From assembly GCA_963082875.1 (NCBI GenBank), contig OY720101.1, forward strand, positions 6,944,001 through 7,008,000: a stretch of 64,000 nt of DNA, given 5' to 3'. Positions 22,303 through 33,329 of the stretch are shown one piece after another (position 1 is the stretch's first letter; every line of letters begins with the position of its first letter). The stretch comes from Corella eumyota (lineage: Eukaryota; Chordata; Ascidiacea; Phlebobranchia; Corellidae). Made by a program: the position numbers and the translations under genes. A model generated the notes under the pieces. The model was not told where the DNA came from and ran no database searches. It saw nothing but the letters and a program-made list of their open reading frames with translations.

Positions 22303-25300
22303 TTAACAAAATCCTGTCACCCATGCGTCGCCGTTAGAGGGCGGAAAATCGGCAGGATCCGTAGTTATAGCGTCATCGATAGCTTGAACCTGATAACGAG
22401 CCTTGGCCGCGTTAAGATAATCGATCAAATCATCAAATTGATCCGGTTCGGCGTCGACCAGATTTGTAGTTTCGTAAGGATCATCTGCAAATTTGAAATT
22501 ATAATTTGTTAGACCAGCGTAAGAGATACGCGATTTGTTTGCGTATAAGCTAGTTATTATAAGAAACAAAATTAGGTAATAAGATGCTGTTTAATTTCTG
22601 TATAAGTGTGTGTAAGCTATTTTAACCCATATCATGTTTTTAAAGTTGTTGTATTACCTTGTAGGTTAAATAGGAAGTAGTCAACTCCGCTCTTTGTAAT
22701 CGGAGCATACCCGGTCGGTGAACCAATTATATCAGTTCCTCCCTCCTTTGGCAAGACCCACCCGCCTACTAAATTAACACAAGATATGCAAAAAATAAAT
22801 GTTATTTTTCATTGGTAATAACTCACTGTAATACTTTGTATAGTCAAGATGTGTAACCCTTTGCCTATCATGGGCCTGGTTTGTCAATACTCACTGTAGC
22901 AAAAATCTCCATAAATAATAAAGGGTAAAAAGTAATGTTTTAAACCTATTTTTGTTATGTAGACCAACCGTTTTTTAACATCGTTTTTTTACTTTTAGAA
23001 CTTTTTCTATGCGTGCCATTTAAAGTTTGTTTGGATCGACAAGCGTTGGAATAACAAGTTTAATCTTAATAATATTTTTTAAAATTCTTACATCCTGCAA
23101 TGCCTCCTGGATTTCCTTCAATTAATTTATAATCTCTAACACGTATAGCTGCCGAGTCCTCAGTTCTTCTGGGATTGTTTGCAAATGCTGAACGAATGAT
23201 ATTGTACACAACTTCAGTTCTAAAAAGTGAATTAAAGTGTTTACATAACCTTTGGCTGGTGTATTGTCTTAAGTATTGAGTAATTTTTTTAGAAGTTTTT
23301 GTATAACATATTTGATTGTATTTTATTTTAGATTTCCATACCAACTTTTTGTAGAATCACTACTAACCTTGGCGAGGCTGAATTGTTTGAAATTGCATCC
23401 CAAACATTTAACCCATCGACATCCGAGGCAACAGAGCCACCAGCTTGTTCAATGAAAGTGGTAAACATGTCAGTAATGTGGACCAGCCTTTTAATAATTA
23501 ACATGTCAACTTAGTAATGAAAAGTTATTTTCTTAAAACTCTGTTACGATCAAAAGTTATTTAAAGATCATGTTGGTTTAACTTTAATAATAGTTGTAAT
23601 CGGAAATGTTTGCCGATGTGGTCTGTTTTGGCATTTTGCCTACTTAATTTATTTTTTTGAAACATACATATTTTTTATTACTTACCCTTCATATTGGTAA
23701 CCAGTCTGTGCAAGTAACGGGCTAACAACAAAAGCTGGAACTCTATACCCGCCTTCGTAAAGCGTTGCCTTTTTTCCTCTTAGTGGATAATTATTTCCAC
23801 CTTGCCCATTAGTCTTGCCAACACCCCCGTTCTATTAAAAAGATTGTTAATAAGTCAATTTAGTTTACAAGCTTTTTACTTTTAAAATTAAATTAGCATT
23901 TTAGTTTGTTAAAGCTATAAAAATACTAATGCTAGTGTGTATTACTAAAGCACAGCAATACTAAGATTAGCTTTATTGACATCATAACAGGCACAAAAAC
24001 TGCCAACCTTTTCTTGCATTTAGAAATATCCTTAATAACTTACATCAGAGTAAAAAACAAAGATAGTGTTATTCCACAATTCTTCAGCAACCAATGTGTC
24101 AACCAGTCGTTGAACCTGCTCGTCCAAGTAGCTAACCATACCCAGAAATGTTTTTCTGTCTCCCTTTTTTAAGGTTGGCCTGTACAGATTACTGTACGAG
24201 TCTTCAACCTATAAAAATTAAAAATTTTTAAAATTAATAAAACGTTGACCCAAAGTATATGTATACCATACGACCCAATATATTATGAAGTTATTGTAAT
24301 AAGCTTTAAACAACAAATTATACTACAGATACATAATTTATATTTTTTGCTTCAATTTTCGATTTAATTGATTACCTCAAATGGTGAATGTGGTGCGTTG
24401 TAAGCCATATATAAAAACAATGGATCTTCCTGGTCGTGGTCTTTTATTATTTTAACGGCAACGTCGGTAAAATCTTTTGTCGAGTACTTGCCGTCAGCAT
24501 CGTAATTTAATTCGGTATCGTTGCGATAATCAAATCCCTCTAAAATAGTCAATTAATATTGTTTAACCGAACTTATGCCAGGTTAAAACAGCGGGGTTTA
24601 GTTTTACCATTAGCTCCTTCCCCAGCTAAATGAGTTGAGTAGGTTATCTCCCCGTTGTAAAACCCGTAGTGAGAGTCAAAACCTCTATAAATATTAAATA
24701 GTTTTGTTTTTGCCGTGTTTTTAATGTTTTAGTATATAAGGATGTTATCTTAGGTTATTTGTGGTTGCGATTATTTGTGGTTGCAAATATTGCGGTTATT
24801 TGTGGTTGCGATTATTGCGGTTATTTGTGGTTGCAATTATTGCGGTAATTTGTGGTTGCAAATTTAGAGATTTAACATTTAAAAACCAGCTCTTTATAAA
24901 TACGAAATGGTTCGGATGTTAATTTAAAGGATAAAATACCTTTCTAAAGGAGTGTAAGCATCACTGCAAAAACCTAAATGCCATTTACCGACCATGTGAG
25001 TCGAATAGTTGGCAGCGTTTTTTAAATGTTGAGGTAGAAGGGTTAATGAAAGGTGCAATCCGTTTAATTGTTTTGCAGTTACAATTCCTTCCTATATACA
25101 ATTTAAAAGGTTTAATAAAAAATTTCACGAATTATTTACTTTAGTTTAAGGTTCATGTTTAAAAAGGGCATGTTTTTAGCTTTAAAATTAGCCTTTTTAT
25201 TATGGCTATAACATTTTCTATCAAGCCATAAAATTTATTGGCATGTTATGGACTATAATAAAAAGGTTATACAGGTTTAGTAATAAAATAGCTAACGGGG

Positions 25301-25817
25301 CAAAAACAATTTTAATACGAAAAATATTATAAAAACAGGACAGCAAACGTTTAACCTACCTTTTTAAGTCATTAAAGTCTGATAAAAATTATGAAGTTTC
25401 ACACATACCTGCATTCCTGTGGCAACTGGATACTGGCCGGTTAGTAAAGCCGCCCGCGAGGGTGTACACACTTGTTGAGCATATGCATTGTTCAAGATGA
25501 CTCCCTGTTTCGCTAAAGCATCTAAGTACGGTGTTTGAACGAAACTGTTATGCCAACTCACGTCATTCCAGCCTTTAAAAACGTTAGGTTAAAAAACGGA
25601 AATTTAGATATATATTTTATATTACTAAATTTGTAAAGCGATTTACTTACCTAAGTCGTCAGCTAACACCATCACGATATTTGGGGGTGTTGCTTTAGCT
25701 TCTAAAACAAGGGGCATTGTTAGTACAAAAAATACAACACAACTATATCATTTTTTCATGATAATTACCTTTAGCAAAAATAGCAGCAACAATTATATAT
25801 AAACGTATGTTCCACAT
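22303..25817 (-). CDS. arylsulfatase (ARSB/ARSI/ARSJ-like), copy 2
   Basis: Twelve exons with the same structure as copy 1: 25769-25817, 25651-25701, 25409-25572, 24940-25091, 24608-24684, 24376-24539, 24044-24208, 23686-23831, 23368-23487, 23092-23219, 22658-22768 and 22303-22484, giving 502 residues. The signal peptide starts [15 protein letters not shown]. The CTPSR formylglycine motif, VGKWHLG, APHSPF and SDNGG are all kept, so it should be catalytically competent. Exon 5 is 12 bp longer than in copy 1, adding four residues in a GEGAN stretch next to the splice donor and replacing the AH of copy 1. The signal peptides differ between the copies. Upstream of it lies the same TATA block, so the two may be co-expressed. 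Confidence 0.92.
24755..24862. repeat. minisatellite in sulfatase copy 2 intron
   Basis: Tandem copies of a unit near GCGGTTATTTGTGGTTGC, alternating with GATTATT or AAATATT, lie in the intron between exons 4 and 5. Copy 1 has about one such unit at 20091-20120, so the expansion happened after the gene duplication. Confidence 0.75.
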
Positions 25818-25894
25818 TGTCTTTTTTCAAATCCAAAAGTACTTTTATTTACTGCTGTGACACTAAACTATTAAAATATCTCCGACCGTTTTGG

Positions 25895-25902
25895 TATTTA
25901 TA
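25895..25902 (-). promoter_or_regulatory. TATA box, sulfatase copy 2
   Basis: TATAAATA on the minus strand, about 80 bp before the ATG, in the same context as copy 1. Confidence 0.6.
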
Positions 25903-27314
25903 CCCGTTTCTAAACAGAAAAAAGTTACAAAGGTAAAGTGAGTGCAAAAAAGACTATTTTAAATAGCAGGCTATAATTAAAAATGTTATTACACTTTCGT
26001 GTATGTTAAATTCTCCTTTTGGTTTTAATGTTTTATAAAGTTTAAGCAAACATCAAATCGACAAAAACAATTTTTACCTAAGTCTTCATCACTTACAACA
26101 ATTAACATAAAATTTTAGCGTTTATAAAGATCGTATAAAATTGGTGCGATACGATGCGATACTACATTTGAGTTGTCTTTTTAAAATAATTTACAATACA
26201 TATTAAATTTTTTAGTATTATCAAAATAACTTAAAAAAGCACTGTTTAGTAATGCGAAGCTCAATTGCGTTACACTGGACTATATAAAAAGCACAGTCTG
26301 CAAACCGCGTGAAAAAGATTTCATTAGCACATAAAGCCCTATGGCTATAGGCTAAGATTTAAAAAGTTGTTAATTTTAAAGCCATAAAAAGTTGTTAATT
26401 TTAAGTTTATACAAAATAAATGTGGTATCCGATCACAAAACCTTAAACTCGTATACCCAATGAACATATTTTTAAAAAGCAAAATTTTAAAACAAATTTT
26501 TTACTGAGAATGAGGGATTTTGGTCACATGATTTTAAAACGTCTATTTTGTTAAATCAATTTCGGAAATATGTCAAAAATTCAATTAAATGTATATCGGA
26601 AATTTTATTTTAAGAATGTTTTTTTTTTTTATTTATTAATAAACTCTTTTATACCCTAATATAGTTAGCTCTTAATATATATAACCTCAAGTATTTTCCT
26701 CGACGTAATCTTTTTAACTGACTAACTGTCATAGTTCATTTAAAAAAAATTTTTTTTTTTACCTAAAGAACTTCATTTATTTACTCACTTTAAGAATGAT
26801 CTAGCATTTTTGAAGTAAATGATTTATATCTGTTCCATTCCCCTAAATAACACATGTGTGTATTATGAATGTATTGTAGTCAATACAATTGTTTAACCTG
26901 GTATGAAATCATTGAATTCCAATTGTCATTATTTCCTGGTGTATTACAAGTTGTAATGAAAAAATTTTAAAACATAATATATTAAACTACAAACCCCTAA
27001 TAAATCTTTTATTTTAAAATTTATAACAAAAGTTTACAAAAGGCAATCTGTATTATATTTTTAAAACACGTATGTATGTTGACGATTATGTAAGTACAGA
27101 AGCAAAAACGAAATGGTATTTTAAATAGCAACGTCCTTTTTACAAATATCTGTTGAAAACATTGTTCAATTTCTTTATATTGTAAGCATAATCTGTAAGT
27201 ATGCATCATAATTTGCAAGTCAGTTTTTAATAGTGTTTGTTGTTATTAAAATTTTGTGTATTTTACAAGCCATTAAGACACTTAAGCATAGTAGATATCT
27301 CATTCCTTAGGTGT
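25903..27314. other. spacer between sulfatase copy 2 and the array
   Basis: Sulfatase upstream flank to about 26925, then AT-rich 3' flank of the TMEM47-like gene. No coding gene, RNA gene or retroelement was seen. In particular, the LTR element found at every later unit junction is absent here. Confidence 0.55.
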
Positions 27315-27338
27315 AAACTGCATTTAAAAACATCATGC

Positions 27339-28640
27339 TTAAATATTCATGGTCTTTTGGGTGTGATATATTTCTTTTTTGTCCTGGCTTATCAAGAACA
27401 AAATAGCAGCTGTTAGAATAAAGCAGAAAGCTGCCCAGGCTATTCCGTAACCCCAGCTAAACCAAAAGAACGAGTAGAAGGGCAAGTCGTTAAGAAACAT
27501 AATCGGAAAAAGGATAACTGCAACCAGCACTGCAATGGCTAAAAAAACGAAAATTGTCGTTACTTAAAAGTAAAAAGCAATTAGGGAATTATGTAGTTAC
27601 CCAAATATTATTTTTAGAAATAAAAACTTAAAGTCAATATTGTAAAAGTTTTGGCTAACTACCTTATTAGTAATGTCATATCCTACAAAACTACATCGAC
27701 TAGTCAATTTTACTAATAGACAACCATACCATAGACAACTCAAAATGACAACAAAATAACCCTTAAAGATTTAATTTGTTAAAATATACCAAAAAGAATG
27801 TAAGTTCCAATGGTTTGTCTAAAGCTTAGTTATCGAAGGGTTAAGTTGTCTTAAAATTAGTTAAGTGCTTTGGACTTCATTGATTAAACCATATTTTCAC
27901 AAGTTTGTTTTACGACAATTGGCAAACAAGGGTAAATAAATGTCATAACCTACCTGCAACAATAAGAATTATGGCCGCAATCTTGTACATAAATCTCCAT
28001 TCTCGTTTACAATAAGCTACGACGCCAATTATGAACGCTATTATGGTCGCAATAAACGGAATGACGATTAGAGCTTGAACCACCGACACATAACCTGTAG
28101 GCATAAAACATTAATTTTAATTACCCATATTAAAAAAAATACATTTAACAATCGACTAGAGTCGATTTAGTCATAGCTTTGTTTGTAGTTGACCAGTATT
28201 TAGTTGTAAATTTTTTAGCAAATAGTAAATGTTACCGAGTAAAAGTAAATTAAGTTATATACAAAATAAACTGAATAGAATACAATAGGTGAACTGAATA
28301 TTGTTTTTTTTTTAGGACTACATGACATTTTAACTTAATAGCAACTTTGCTAACAGAAAAAACTAGGTTTTTAATTTTGTTTACCTCCTCTTTGTGCAGC
28401 TTCCTGGCACTCGTATTCAATATCGTCAATTGACTCTTGGGTGGCACCTCGCGGTAGGTATCTTTGGCATTGAGTCCACAATCCCATGTAAAAATTAAAA
28501 TCTTTGGAATCGTCGCTCACCACCCAATCTCGAAGTGCCATGGAAAAAATAAAGCAAATAATTCCACACAGTAAATTTGCTAGCCCAATCAGCTTTAAAG
28601 GCCTTAACCAAGATATCTCGATGATTACTTCTTTGCCCAT
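27339..28640 (-). CDS. TMEM47-like four-transmembrane protein, intact copy
   Basis: Three exons on the minus strand: 28385-28640, 27954-28094 and 27339-27538, giving 198 residues. It belongs to the claudin/PMP22/EMP superfamily, which acts at cell junctions and in plasma-membrane organisation. The best family match is TMEM47/PERP. The N-terminus has LRPLKLIGL before TM1, the first extracellular loop has GLW-TQC (the superfamily W-GLW-C signature), and TM4 follows FSWGYGIAWAAF, matching the WGYGLAWG word of TMEM47. Hydrophobic segments lie near 14-36, 88-112, 117-145 and 160-181. TMEM47 is about 181 residues, so length fits. This is the only one of five copies in the array with an uninterrupted frame and the GLW motif. 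Confidence 0.82.
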
Positions 28641-29867
28641 TTTTACAAATAATTTAAACCACTAAATAGATTTTAAACGGAAAAATTTTTTTTGTCAGAA
28701 ATTTTACATAGCGGTAACTAAATAAATTATACGGCATAATTATGTGTTGGCATAGTTATGTCATATGTATTTTTAAAGTGACTTTTAAAAGTATAGACAG
28801 CAGTTGTTGTTATGAATAATAATTATCAAATTAATCGATATTTTCTCTTTTACAACTCTTTTAGTTAATAATTTCCAATGTTCGCCTACGATAAATACCA
28901 CTTAAAAACAAACTTTAACACAAAAAACTGCAACTGATTATACATTGTGTGTTTAGTTTACCTAAATTAAAAGGTCTACATAACAATACCTGAAAGCCGA
29001 TACGTTTATTTGAATGTAACTTTTTCAAAGAACTGTTTAAACTTTTAACTAAAGTAGATCAACCAAAGCATCAGCTGTTACCACTTATCTGTTTCTGCGA
29101 TTTCTGTTTTGTTTACGCGTAAGTTAGACCTCATTAAATTGATAATAACATTCCTTGGCCAACTGCTTTTACAATTAACACAACGCATTTTAAGCACTAT
29201 CATATAATATCACGCTAAAATACTAAACTGTCTCTGGGCGAACTTAAAAATGAATAAAGTTTAGCTAAGGTTGTGTTTACTTTGCCAACTTATACAAAGG
29301 TTAGACGGCTTGCGAATAGGCGTTACTACACAAAATAGATTTATAAGTCCTAACATCGTAGCATTCTGGCTATGCGGTTGGCTTAGTTAACGCTTCGGGC
29401 TTGCGCTTACGCAAAATTAAACATTCTACCTGGTCGCTCAACCGTACAGGCTAAACTATAACGAACTATTGTAGTAACATTAACTTATAATTGGCCAATT
29501 TACAATTGTGTAAAAAATATTGGATACGCTACGAATAATTCGCGCGGATTACATAATTTGTATTTATAGGCTGATGCATTTTAACTTTGAATTCCCTAAT
29601 GACAAAATGCAGATGTCGCATCAGTTAACCTAATAGCATGAAACTTTTTTATGAGAACACATAAATAACAAAAATAAATATTACTAGCATAACAAAAAAC
29701 ATTTTCTTCCGAACTTAGTTAAAATGAATTGACTTTAAAAATGAAGTAAATTTTAGATTGTAATTGCCCTACTTGTTACTTGTTTAACAAACACTATGGA
29801 TTCAATTTAAGCCATTGTTTTTTTTTATTTGAATTAACTATAAAACCTAACAAAAAAAATTGCGTAA
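28641..29867. other. unit 1 spacer upstream of TMEM47-like gene
   Basis: TMEM47-like upstream region, well conserved among units 1-4 and partly in unit 5. It should hold the promoter. No TATA box or coding sequence was recognised. Equivalent spacers are 36080-37296, 44701-45917 and 53322-54538. Confidence 0.55.
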
Positions 29868-30263
29868 TTATGGTTCGAAATCTTAGATTTCGAAACATAT
29901 TGTTGTTGTCAGTGTATTTATTATTATGGTTCGAAATATTAGATTTCGAAACATATTGTTATGGTCAGTGTATTTATTATGGTTCGAAATCTTAGATTTT
30001 GAAACGTATTGTTATTGTCAGTGTATTTATTATTATGGTTCGAAATCTTAGATTTTGAAACATATTGTTATTGTCAGTGTATTTATTATTATGGTTCGAA
30101 ATATTAGATTTCGAAACATATTGTTATTGTCAGTGTATTTATTATGGTTCGAAATCTTAGATTTTGAAACATATTGTTATTGTCAGTGTATTTATTATTA
30201 TGGTTCGAAATATTAGATTTCGAAACATATTGTTATTATCAGTGTATTTATTATGGTTCGAAA
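29868..30263. repeat. palindromic minisatellite, unit 1
   Basis: About eight tandem copies with a period near 52-57 bp. Each contains a near-perfect palindrome with arms TTCGAAATCT and AGATTTCGAA around a single base, followed by a constant ATATTGTTATTGTCAGTG. Some copies have one arm altered (TTTTGAAAC, or ATATTAG at the centre). The remaining 420 bp before the fucosyltransferase is AT-rich 3' flank. Confidence 0.9.
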
Positions 30264-30684
30264 TTTATATCCTAATATTACTAACTTAAAACTGGGTTAA
30301 ATATTAGTTTTTGTTTGTGTTATATATATAAATTCTTGTTTGTTTATTAAAAATCAAAGGTTTGTAATATTCTTAGTTAATGTTTATGCATATCTTTTTT
30401 TATTTATAAAAATTTATGTTAAAAATAATCAAATAATTCCATACCATATTTTATTTATCAAATAAATCTAGTTAAATTTTGGTTTACATAGTGGTATTGT
30501 TACAAATATTAAGAGATATTCAGAAAGATTTTTTTATTTCATCTTTTTTTCGAAAAAAAATTCTTGGCTATTAAATTAAAATCTAAAAAATGCGAATGCG
30601 AAGAAAATAAAAATATGTAAGCACAACAGTTTAAAATAAAAATAAACAGATGATACCGTGAACTAAATATAAATTGAAGTTCGG

Positions 30685-33113
30685 TCAGTCAGATTGGAAA
30701 CGCACATGTTGAGATAAAGCAACATCAATTGTTTTAACTTTTGAAATTGGATAGAACCCGTTCAATTTTGTGCGCTTGTTCTCCCCATACAAGTAATGAG
30801 GTTTTGCATATTTAACTTTCGAAGTTAATCTATCACCAACTTCCATTTCCAGTTCGTTTTCCGTTTCTTTTTTATGTTGTTCAATAGCTTGATAGATGCG
30901 CGAATAAGAATCAGCGAACTGATAGTCTGAGTCAATCGATAAAATACGTGATTCTGGGTCGTTGTGTTTGAGGTGCATCATTTCGTAAAGTAAACGGCCA
31001 ATCTGCACATAGACACAGAGAACAGGTCTTAAATTTGTGTTTGTCAAATCACATTTGATATACCTGTTTAAGTTTATCCTTGCTAGATAAATACATTGTC
31101 AGTTTTTGGGCATATTTCCTTATGAAATAATAATATTTTCAATGTTACAAGATGTACTAAATTTATTAAGTATTTGTTGACATTTAGAAAAACAAAGATC
31201 TACTTACATTAGATGTATATGTACAAACAATGTAATCGCATTCCGATAATAAGAACACATCTAAGGTGATTGCCAACGATCCGTTAAACGAATTTCTTTT
31301 ATGAACTAGAGCATTCTTGATATTATGATCGTCGTAAATAAATTCGTAGTCTGGATAGCTATAAAATCGAGCATTAAAATATTTATAAATATGTTGTTGT
31401 AAAATTTATAATACCTTGATTATAGTTTTACTGCGTTTGTAAGCTTAAAATAATGACTGGTTATATACCTAAAAAAAACTCTGCTTCGGAAAACTTAACT
31501 AGATGACAATTTAGCTCAAAAGTTTGTTTTATGATGTACACAAAACAGATAAATCTGTTTTTAGGTTTGTTCTTTAGAAATATGTAGACTTTCAATTAAG
31601 TTTTCTTCGGTTTTAATTAACATGAAGCCTCATAAAATATAATAAACTAACCTTGTCCGGAGTTCGTTTATAGCGGACGGATCATCAGTTGCCACATAAA
31701 CTCTTCTAAACTTTGGTTCTTTATGGAAATGGTTAGAATAGTACTTGTCATACCACTCTATCACGTGTATCATGTACTTGTCGTTTGACTGGTATTTTGA
31801 TTCTTTAAGGATTTTGTCAGTTCTTCTAATATGGATTCTAAAAAAATATAATATGTTTGAAAAAAATATAAGATTTAACATCTTATATTTAATATTTTCA
31901 AACATTATAAACTCACCCGACTATTGGGTGTTGGAAATTTAGAATTTTTATTTGATTTTTTATTGCTTCCTGCGTCTTTTTAGTTGGCCTCATTAAATAT
32001 TTAACAATCTGCCCAGTCCACCATACCGCAGGATCACCGGTGAAGTCTTTGTCTAATAGATTAAGTATTTGGGGAGGCACATGACCAGGTTCAAACAGTG
32101 ATGTTTGTTTTATATAATAAAGGGTTAGAATTACATTTTGGTCGCTTGCGATTTCGGTGTTGTTTTGTGCTGTAAAATAAAAATATTAATTTTAGTTCAG
32201 CTTAGCAAGTATTTTATTTACTAAACATCCCGAAGCGCAAAAAAAATTTGAGAATTACCGTTCCATTGTACCTCTGCATTTTGGATTGCTTGCTGCCTGT
32301 ATGGTTGACAAGTCTCGGTTTCACGCTGAAAAAGTCCTTCTCCGTATAGAGATAAAAATGGAGCATCTAAAACTAAAGTTCGGTTGGAAGTCACCGACAT
32401 TGTCAGACATATTGCATAATAATGAATTTGACATATAAGCCCGCAGTCCTTATGTCCTACAGGACATATTGCCTTTCTTGCCGATTTGCAATCAGTTGGG
32501 TTCTGAAAAAATGTGGCAATTTGTTTAAAATACTTTGTTAGTAATGTTGTTTAGTTGGATAACATGTTCTTTTTATATATATATATATATATATATTATA
32601 CGAGTTTACTGTAGTGAGCTACAAATAACCCCCAATAAGTAACGACTGATTTTATGATAAAACGATTTAAGTATACCACACATAGCGGTGAATAGCGTTC
32701 AACTAGTTTATACTACCATACATTTAAAAGCAACTTAACAACTAACTTTAAGCGGCAAAATATCCTTGACTTAACAAAATAACTATGACTAGATTAAACT
32801 TAGCGTTTACTTGTATCTTATGAATGGCCTCTTGAATTGTATTTGTATTAATGCTTTTGTTTTGAATTTTCGGAAACTCTTCATACACCAAGGAGGATTG
32901 GCTTCTGGGCGTTATAGCAAGTAAAGTATTACTGTGAAAAGATATAGATAGTTTAATATATTTACCTGATAACCTTTCGTTTATTTTTTTATACAATACT
33001 TGATGCACTTACCTTGAATGATTGTTATGCTGAATAACAACATACAAAAAAAGATTTGCTAGAGAAAAAAGAGCTAAGAACAGATAAATTCGGTTATATA
33101 TTAATATTTTCAT
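30685..33113 (-). CDS. FUT8: FUT8-like alpha-1,6-fucosyltransferase, unit 1
   Basis: Seven exons on the minus strand: 33013-33113, 32811-32931, 32259-32502, 31917-32169, 31652-31837, 31208-31358 and 30685-31002, giving 457 residues. It should transfer fucose from GDP-fucose to the core GlcNAc of N-glycans in the Golgi. It is a type II membrane protein with a signal anchor at about residues 10-29. A Cys-rich stretch (NPTDCKSARK...CGLICQIH) matches FUT8. DPAVWWTGQIVKYL precedes the donor site IHIRRTDK (241-248, with the arginine pair), then ATDDPS (289-294), CTYTSN (347-352) and a C-terminal SH3-like region ending KLNGFYPISKVK. Human FUT8 is about 575 residues; the shortfall is mostly in the stem/coiled-coil. 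The frame is open and the catalytic residues are present. A (TA)n run sits in intron 2. Confidence 0.92.
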
Positions 33114-33329
33114 ACTAATTAAGTCTTTTTTAAAACTTATTCTAAAATTGTCTCTATGGCTTTTGCAGCACCTACACCATAGTCTGTTGTCTATATTACG
33201 GAGTTTAGAATGGAGTTATATAACAGGATACTGTGACGTTTATTTGCCTAATAGTCTTTTGTATGAAAGCCGTTTTAATCTTATAGTATTTTATTGCGAG
33301 AAGCTTCACAAACAATCGTTTACCAGCTG

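Larger units (their letters stand above)
22005..26925. repeat. sulfatase tandem duplication, copy 2
   Basis: Partner of 17161-21975. Upstream homology fades near 26925, just before the FUT8/TMEM47 array begins at 27315. Confidence 0.85.

Noticed and set aside
22288-22512. Plus-strand open frame of 74 residues
   Set aside because: Antisense shadow of the last sulfatase exon.
29780-29995. Plus-strand open frame over the minisatellite (also at 37209, 45830 and 54451)
   Set aside because: It arises from reading the repeat itself; no family similarity and no splice context.
29868-30263. CRISPR-like array of palindromic repeats
   Set aside because: The stretches between palindromes are the same sequence each time, the period is uniform and the context is an animal genome; this is a minisatellite.
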